Source: an uncultured Marinobacter sp. (GTDB lineage: Bacteria; Pseudomonadota; Gammaproteobacteria; Pseudomonadales; Oleiphilaceae). From it: a stretch of DNA of 64,000 bases. This document shows, one piece after another, positions 58,182 to 64,000 of the stretch; within the stretch, counting starts at the first letter, position 1, and every line of letters begins with the position of its first letter. The DNA is taken from positions 274,187 to 338,186 of the forward strand of contig NZ_CAJXKQ010000001.1 of assembly GCF_913055835.1 (NCBI RefSeq), read 5' to 3'. The notes under the pieces were generated by a model that made no database searches, was not told the DNA's origin, and was given only the letters and a program-made list of their open reading frames with translations. Both the position numbers and the translations under genes were made by a program.

Positions 58182-59480
58182 TTGTTTGAACGTCCTGATG
58201 TCGGTGAGCGCGCAGTCCTCGTCCACATCGATTTTACCGCCCACGATGGCACCGAAGACCCTGGTGAGTTCAGGGAACTGGTAACCTCTGCCGGCGTTGA
58301 GCCGGTCTCTACTGTTACCGGGTCCCGCAAGCAGCCCAGCCCGAGATTTTTCGTCGGCGAGGGCAAGCTCGAAGAGATTCGTGACGCAGTAGCGGCCAGT
58401 GACGCTGATGTTGTGTTGTTCAACCATGCCCTGAGTCCACGCCAGGAGCGCAACATTGAGCATGAGCTCAAATGCCGTGTGCTGGACCGGACCGGTGTGA
58501 TTCTCGATATCTTTGCCCAGCGGGCGCGGACTCACGAGGGCAAGCTCCAGGTAGAGCTGGCCCAGCTCGAGCATATGTCCACGCGCCTGGTTCGGGGGTG
58601 GACCCACCTTGAAAGGCAAAAAGGCGGTATCGGGCTTCGCGGGCCCGGTGAGACCCAGCTGGAAACAGACCGCCGTCTCCTGCGGGAGCGGATCAAGTCC
58701 ATCCACAAACGCCTGGAAAAGGTGCGTCGCCAGCGGAACCAGGGGCGAAGGGCCCGTCAGCGGGCTGACATTCCCACGGTATCGCTGGTGGGCTACACCA
58801 ACGCCGGTAAATCCACGTTGTTCAACCGTATTACCACTTCCTCCGTATATGCTGCAGACCAGTTGTTTGCCACGCTGGATCCGACGTTGCGGCGGCTGGA
58901 ACTTCCGGATATCGGTCCGGTCGTAATGGCGGATACCGTAGGGTTCATCCGGCACCTGCCGCACAAGTTGGTCGAGGCGTTCCGGGCCACGCTGGAGGAA
59001 ACCACTGAGGCAACGTTGCTGCTGCATATCATCGACAGCCATGACCCGCGCCGGGACGAGAATATTGAACAGGTTGAAGAGGTTCTGGCCGAGATCGGGG
59101 CAGATGAAATTCCCGTTCTGCAGGTGTTCAACAAGATTGATCTGCTGGAAAACTTCACACCAAGAGTTGAGCGGAATGAAGAAGGGATTCCGGTACGGGC
59201 CTGGGTGTCTGCGGTAACCGGGGAGGGGCTCGACGGCCTGTTCGATGCGATCGTTGAACGGGTGGCGGAAGACGTTGTTCACCACTTTGTTCTGCTCGGT
59301 CCGGCGGATGGCAAATTGCGCGCGCTGCTGCACGAAGCCGGATCGGTTATCAGTGAGGAGTACCGTGATTCCGGCGATACGGTTGTCGAAGTGCGATTAC
59401 AGAATCGGGACTGGCAGCAACTGCTCAGCCGGGCCGGAGTTAACGAGAGGTCAGTCAGGCTGGACGCTGGCCACGCATGA
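58182..59480 (+). CDS. hflX: Ribosome-splitting GTPase HflX
   Basis: 432 residues beginning at TTG 58182; an in-frame stop 7 nt upstream makes this the first possible start, and MFERPDVGERAVLVHI matches the family start. N-terminal HflX domain with GEGKLEEI, ALSPRQERN and QRARTHEGKLQVELAQL; glycine-rich GIGLRGPGETQLETDRR; GTPase G1 GYTNAGKSTLF, G3 DTVGF, G4 NKIDLL. It rescues stalled ribosomes, mainly under heat stress. Placed after hfq as usual. Confidence 0.95.
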   Translation: MFERPDVGERAVLVHIDFTAHDGTEDPGEFRELVTSAGVEPVSTVTGSRKQPSPRFFVGEGKLEEIRDAVAASDADVVLFNHALSPRQERNIEHELKCRVLDRTGVILDIFAQRARTHEGKLQVELAQLEHMSTRLVRGWTHLERQKGGIGLRGPGETQLETDRRLLRERIKSIHKRLEKVRRQRNQGRRARQRADIPTVSLVGYTNAGKSTLFNRITTSSVYAADQLFATLDPTLRRLELPDIGPVVMADTVGFIRHLPHKLVEAFRATLEETTEATLLLHIIDSHDPRRDENIEQVEEVLAEIGADEIPVLQVFNKIDLLENFTPRVERNEEGIPVRAWVSAVTGEGLDGLFDAIVERVAEDVVHHFVLLGPADGKLRALLHEAGSVISEEYRDSGDTVVEVRLQNRDWQQLLSRAGVNERSVRLDAGHA

Positions 59481-59563
59481 AACCGCCTCGGCTATTGCCG
59501 GGGCGGAGATAAATCCCTAGTATTTGCAGCCATTCTATCTATAAGTCAGTAACGGAGAGCACT

Positions 59564-60751
59564 ATGGCCTGGAACGAACCGGGTGGAAACCGTAACGACA
59601 ATGACCCCTGGGGTACCGGTGGTGGTCGACGCGGCAATGATCAGGGGCCGCCAGACCTCGACGAGGCGCTGAAAAAAGGCCTCGACAAGCTTAACAAGAT
59701 GCTGGGCGGCAAGGGAGGCAAGTCCGGCGGAAGCGGTGGCAGTAGCGGCGGAAGCGCCGGTGGCTTCGGGGCGATACTCGCCTTGGCAGCTATCCTGGTG
59801 GTTGGCTACGTCATCTTCCAGTCTTTCTACACCGTGGACGAACAGGAACGGGCGGTTGTACTTCGATTCGGTGAATACCATCAGACCGCGAATCCGGGTC
59901 TGAGGTTCAAGGTGCCATTGATCGACAGTGTGACCAAGGTGCGTGTCACCAGTGTTCGTACTGCCGAGTCCAGTGGACAGATGCTGACACAGGACGAAAA
60001 CCTGGTAACCGTGGATCTGCAGGTGCAGTACCGCGTGGGCGACGCTGAAGCCTACGTACTGAACGTGCGTGACTCCAACCAGGCGCTGGCATTCGCGACA
60101 GACAGTGCCATCCGTCACGAGGTAGGCAGTTCTACCCTGGATGACGTGCTGACCGAGGGCCGTGCGGAACTTGCAGTTCGGGTTGAGCAAAGGCTGCAGA
60201 CCTTCCTGAGGGACTATGGCACCGGCCTGGAATTGGTGCGGGTGAACGTAGAAAGTACCCAGCCTCCCGCCCCGGTTCAGGACGCGTTCCGTGAGGTTCA
60301 GCGTGCCCGGGAGGACGAGCAGAGGGTCAAGGAAGAAGCCGAAACCTATCGCAACAGAATCGTACCTGAGGCCCGCGGTGAAGCTCAGCGTATGATTGAA
60401 GAGGCCAATGCCTACAAGGAAGAAGTGATCGAGCGGGCCCGCGGTGAAACGGCGCGATTCAACGAACTGCTGGCGGTTTACCAGATGGCTCCGACTGTTA
60501 CTCGAGACAGGATGTACCTCCAAACCCTCGAAACCGTTCTGGCTAACAGCAGCAAGATCCTGGTGGACACAGAAAGCAGTGGCAACATGATGTACCTGCC
60601 CCTTGATCGTCTGACCCAGGGCTCGTTGCCACGTTCCGGCGGATCGTCCTCCGGTAGCAACCAGAGCAATGTGGACATCCAGACCCTGACTGATCAGGTT
60701 CTGCAGGAACTGCGAACCAGGCAGGATACGACCGTTCGGAGGAGCAGATAA
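59564..60751 (+). CDS. hflK: FtsH protease modulator HflK
   Basis: 395 residues. A polar, glycine-rich N-terminus (about 1-65, with GGKGGKSGGSGGSSGG) is followed by one membrane helix (about 68-88), an SPFH/band 7 domain (VDEQERAVVLRFGEYHQT) and a long coiled coil (about 245-310). It assembles with HflC into a periplasmic cage around FtsH. The gene is 2 nt upstream of hflC, so translation is probably coupled. Confidence 0.95.
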   Translation: MAWNEPGGNRNDNDPWGTGGGRRGNDQGPPDLDEALKKGLDKLNKMLGGKGGKSGGSGGSSGGSAGGFGAILALAAILVVGYVIFQSFYTVDEQERAVVLRFGEYHQTANPGLRFKVPLIDSVTKVRVTSVRTAESSGQMLTQDENLVTVDLQVQYRVGDAEAYVLNVRDSNQALAFATDSAIRHEVGSSTLDDVLTEGRAELAVRVEQRLQTFLRDYGTGLELVRVNVESTQPPAPVQDAFREVQRAREDEQRVKEEAETYRNRIVPEARGEAQRMIEEANAYKEEVIERARGETARFNELLAVYQMAPTVTRDRMYLQTLETVLANSSKILVDTESSGNMMYLPLDRLTQGSLPRSGGSSSGSNQSNVDIQTLTDQVLQELRTRQDTTVRRSR

Positions 60752-60753
60752 TT

Positions 60754-61629
60754 ATGGGACCTAAAGGTGTAGTGGGCCTTGCAGGCGCCCTTATCGTTGT
60801 CCTGCTGGTACTGTCCAGCGTGTACATCATTCCGGAAACCCACCGGGGAGTTCTGCTCCGGTTCGGTGAGTTGGTAGAGACGGACATTCAGGCGGGTATC
60901 CATTTCAAGGTTCCGGTGATTGACCAGGTCCGGGAATTCGATATCCGGGTTCTTACCATGGATCTGCCCTCCCGGCAGTACCTGACCGTGGAGAAGAAGC
61001 CCCTGGATGTGGACTCCTACATCGCCTGGAAAATCCGGGACGTGGACCAGTTCTACCGGGCGACCGGTGGTGATGAGTTCCGCGCCCAGTCGCTGCTTGC
61101 CTCCCGTGTCGACAACGGGCTGCGGGACGAGTTCGGTATCCGGACCATGGTTGAAGTGGTCTCCGGTCAGCGTGATGAGCTGATGCACACCCTGAGGGAT
61201 CGTGTAAACCAGACCGCACAGAGCGAATTCGGTATCGAGGTTCTGGATATCCGGGTCAAGGCAATCGAATTCCCGGGACAGGTGAGTGAAAACGTCTATC
61301 GTCGGATGGCGACGGAGCGTGAAAAGCTGGCCCAGGAATTTCGTTCCCGGGGTCGCGAGTTGGCCGAGGGTATTCGAGCCGACGCGGATCGCCAGAGAAC
61401 CGTCATTCTTGCGGAGGCGTTTGCCCAGTCAGAAGAAACCCGGGGTGAGGGCGATGGCGAAGCGGCCAGAATCTACGCTGAAGCCTATGGCTCGAATGCG
61501 GAATTCTACAGTTTCTACCGGAGCCTTCAGGCTTATCGCAATACCTTCATGAGCAAGGATGACATCATGGTGATCGACTCCAATAGCGCGTTCATGAAGT
61601 TCCTGAACGACCCCCAGGGCGCCCAGTAA
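60754..61629 (+). CDS. hflC: FtsH protease modulator HflC
   Basis: 291 residues. One N-terminal helix (about 8-25; VGLAGALIVVLLVLSSVYII), then the SPFH domain (ETHRGVLLRFGELVETDI) and a helical region with RMATEREKLAQEFRSRGREL. Normal length for the shorter HflC partner. The operon ends in the terminator 17 nt downstream. Confidence 0.95.
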   Translation: MGPKGVVGLAGALIVVLLVLSSVYIIPETHRGVLLRFGELVETDIQAGIHFKVPVIDQVREFDIRVLTMDLPSRQYLTVEKKPLDVDSYIAWKIRDVDQFYRATGGDEFRAQSLLASRVDNGLRDEFGIRTMVEVVSGQRDELMHTLRDRVNQTAQSEFGIEVLDIRVKAIEFPGQVSENVYRRMATEREKLAQEFRSRGRELAEGIRADADRQRTVILAEAFAQSEETRGEGDGEAARIYAEAYGSNAEFYSFYRSLQAYRNTFMSKDDIMVIDSNSAFMKFLNDPQGAQ

Positions 61630-61645
61630 ACCGGAGCCCGACAGC

Positions 61646-61679
61646 AAAAACCGGAATACCTCCGTATTCCGGTTTTTTT
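61646..61679 (+). terminator. Rho-independent terminator after hflC
   Basis: Stem AAAACCGGAATAC with GTATTCCGGTTTT, loop CTCC, then a run of seven T in total. Perfect pairing over 13 bp. Confidence 0.92.
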
Positions 61680-61803
61680 GTGCCCGCCAACCGTGTAAAA
61701 TTCTGCCGGTTTTGTGTCGGGCTTTTCACCGAGTGCCGCCTTAAATCCTGTGTGATCCCCCAGCCCACTGTGCCGGAGCGGATATAACGGACAACGGAAT
61801 CTC

Positions 61804-62985
61804 ATGACAGTATCTGATCGCTGGTTACTGCCAGACGGGGTCGAGGATATTCTTCCCCCATTGGCCGGACGGATCGAATCCCTGCGTCGGGATGTAATGG
61901 ATACCTGCCAGCGCTGGGGTTATCAGCTGGTAATCCCACCGCTTATCGAATACCTCGAATCCCTGTTTACCGGAACCGGAAACGATCTGGAGCTTCAGAC
62001 CTTCAAGCTCACAGATCAGTTGACCGGTCGCATGATGGGTGTTCGCGCCGATATGACACCCCAGGCCGCCCGCATAGATGCCCATACCCTGGGCCAGGAA
62101 GGGATCACACGGCTGTGCTATGCCGGGCATGTGCTTCACACCCGGCCAAGGCACATGCTGACAGGGCGTACCCCCATCCAGGCGGGCTGCGAACTGTTTG
62201 GCAGTGGCTCCGAAGCGGCGGATATGGAAGTGATCAGCCTGATGCTGGAAACCCTCCGGGTGGCGGGATTGCCCCATATCCATCTGGATCTGGCCCACGT
62301 GGCCATCTACGAGAGCCTGATCGGCGAAGCGGGTTTTGACAGGGATACCGAGAGCGCCATTTTTGATGCCATGGCCCGCAAATCAGTGCCCGAGCTTGAC
62401 GAACTGCTTGGCCAGTGTGCGTCCGGCTCTGCCGGCGCTCGGCTTCGGGAGCTCGCTCGCGTCAGCGGTGGCCCGGAAGCCCTCAGCGAAGCCCGCCGGA
62501 TCCTGCAGGGCGCTTCCGACAGCCTGGATGCCGCACTCGACCAGCTCGGGCGCGTGTCCGAAGTGTTGAGCCGGGATTATCCGGACATCAGCTTCGGATT
62601 CGATTTCTGTGAGCTCCGTGGCTACAACTACCACACGGGGTTGGTGTTTGCGGCCTATGTGCCTGGCCATGGTGATTCCGTGGCCAAGGGTGGCCGATAC
62701 GACGCCATTGGCAGTGATTTTGGGCGGGCCCGCCCGGCAACCGGGTTCAGTCTCGATATCCGGGCACTTGTCTCCCTGGGGGAGCGGGTGGCACGGAAAG
62801 CGGGTGCAGTCTGGGCGCCGGCGGACGATGATCCCGCCCTCGAAGGCGTCATCTCCGGTCTGAGAATGACAGAAACCGTTGTCCGGGCCCTGCCTGAAGA
62901 CGAGGGTGTGAATCCGGCCGCCAGAGGCTGTGACCGTGAGCTGGTGAAACTGAACGGCCAATGGGTTGTGCAGAAGCTGGGCTGA
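61804..62985 (+). CDS. hisZ: ATP phosphoribosyltransferase regulatory subunit
   Basis: Histidyl-tRNA synthetase-like protein without the anticodon-binding domain, 393 residues, the regulatory partner of the short HisG enzyme in histidine synthesis. PDGVEDILPPLAGRIESLR at the start, then MMGVRADMTPQAARI and RGYNYHTGLVFAAYVPG. It has lost the histidyl-tRNA synthetase motifs needed for charging. Placed before purA, as in Pseudomonas. hisG itself is not in the window. Confidence 0.93.
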   Translation: MTVSDRWLLPDGVEDILPPLAGRIESLRRDVMDTCQRWGYQLVIPPLIEYLESLFTGTGNDLELQTFKLTDQLTGRMMGVRADMTPQAARIDAHTLGQEGITRLCYAGHVLHTRPRHMLTGRTPIQAGCELFGSGSEAADMEVISLMLETLRVAGLPHIHLDLAHVAIYESLIGEAGFDRDTESAIFDAMARKSVPELDELLGQCASGSAGARLRELARVSGGPEALSEARRILQGASDSLDAALDQLGRVSEVLSRDYPDISFGFDFCELRGYNYHTGLVFAAYVPGHGDSVAKGGRYDAIGSDFGRARPATGFSLDIRALVSLGERVARKAGAVWAPADDDPALEGVISGLRMTETVVRALPEDEGVNPAARGCDRELVKLNGQWVVQKLG

Positions 62986-63058
62986 TGCCCCCGGGCTTTG
63001 GTGAATTCATTTACAGGTAAACTTGCGAAACGCCTGTCCTCCGGGGCAGCCGCATTGA

Positions 63059-64000
<942 letters not shown>

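Overview
The window looks like the chromosome of a marine gammaproteobacterium, most probably a Marinobacter. The basis is gene order and protein type. From about 25.9 kb to the right edge it follows the parE-parC-serB-fimX-psd-motAB-rsgA-orn-queG-nnr-tsaE-amiB-mutL-miaA-hfq-hflX-hflK-hflC-hisZ-purA order known from Pseudomonas aeruginosa and relatives. The left part holds a complete acyclic terpene utilization (atu) cluster. No rRNA, tRNA, CRISPR array, prophage or insertion sequence was recognised.

Layout. 0-5 kb: a likely purine-salvage unit on the minus strand (AzgA-type permease, apt, then a fumarylacetoacetate-hydrolase family gene cut by the left edge), a TRIC-family membrane protein, a BLUF blue-light sensor with a C-terminal membrane anchor, and a quinone oxidoreductase-like MDR enzyme. 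5.2-18.2 kb: atuABCDEFGH on the minus strand with the divergent regulator atuR. AtuH would activate the acid; AtuD dehydrogenates, AtuC/F carboxylates (biotin), AtuE hydrates; AtuB and AtuG are SDR enzymes. 18.4-25.8 kb: a TRAP transporter with a TatT-like lipoprotein, a periplasmic binding protein and a fused QM permease, followed by a subtilisin-like lipoprotein protease coupled to a PrcB-like lipoprotein. 25.9-31 kb: parE, an SLC13/RCK transporter and an EAL phosphodiesterase. 31.4-34.7 kb: cytochrome b561, YceI, a chemoreceptor and a small membrane protein. 34.9-45.4 kb: parC, serB, a FimX-like protein, a PilZ-like protein, and epmB-efp-epmA (EF-P and its lysylation enzymes). 45.4-64 kb: psd, motAB, rsgA, orn, queG and the long nnr-to-hflC series, then hisZ and purA (cut by the right edge).

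The most unusual content is a set of structured intergenic repeats. Five class I copies (about 98-198 bp) share a conserved core that folds into hairpins with CATCCATG-type loops, but each copy is closed by an outer inverted repeat of about 20-31 bp whose sequence is unique to that copy. Two class II copies have the same architecture with another core. Four short REP-like palindromes accompany them. Ten of the eleven repeats lie in or at the end of the atu operon, filling four of its between-gene or end gaps; the eleventh lies between rsgA and orn. Stem positions show compensatory changes between copies, which argues for selection on the folded form. I do not recognise this family with copy-specific arms as a described element.

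Other points of note: a strong intrinsic-terminator hairpin inside the first 30 codons of epmA, a dentilisin-like protease/PrcB pair, a PilZ-like motif in the gene beside fimX, an endonuclease-type MutL, and an inverted repeat sitting exactly in the spacer of the predicted atuA promoter.
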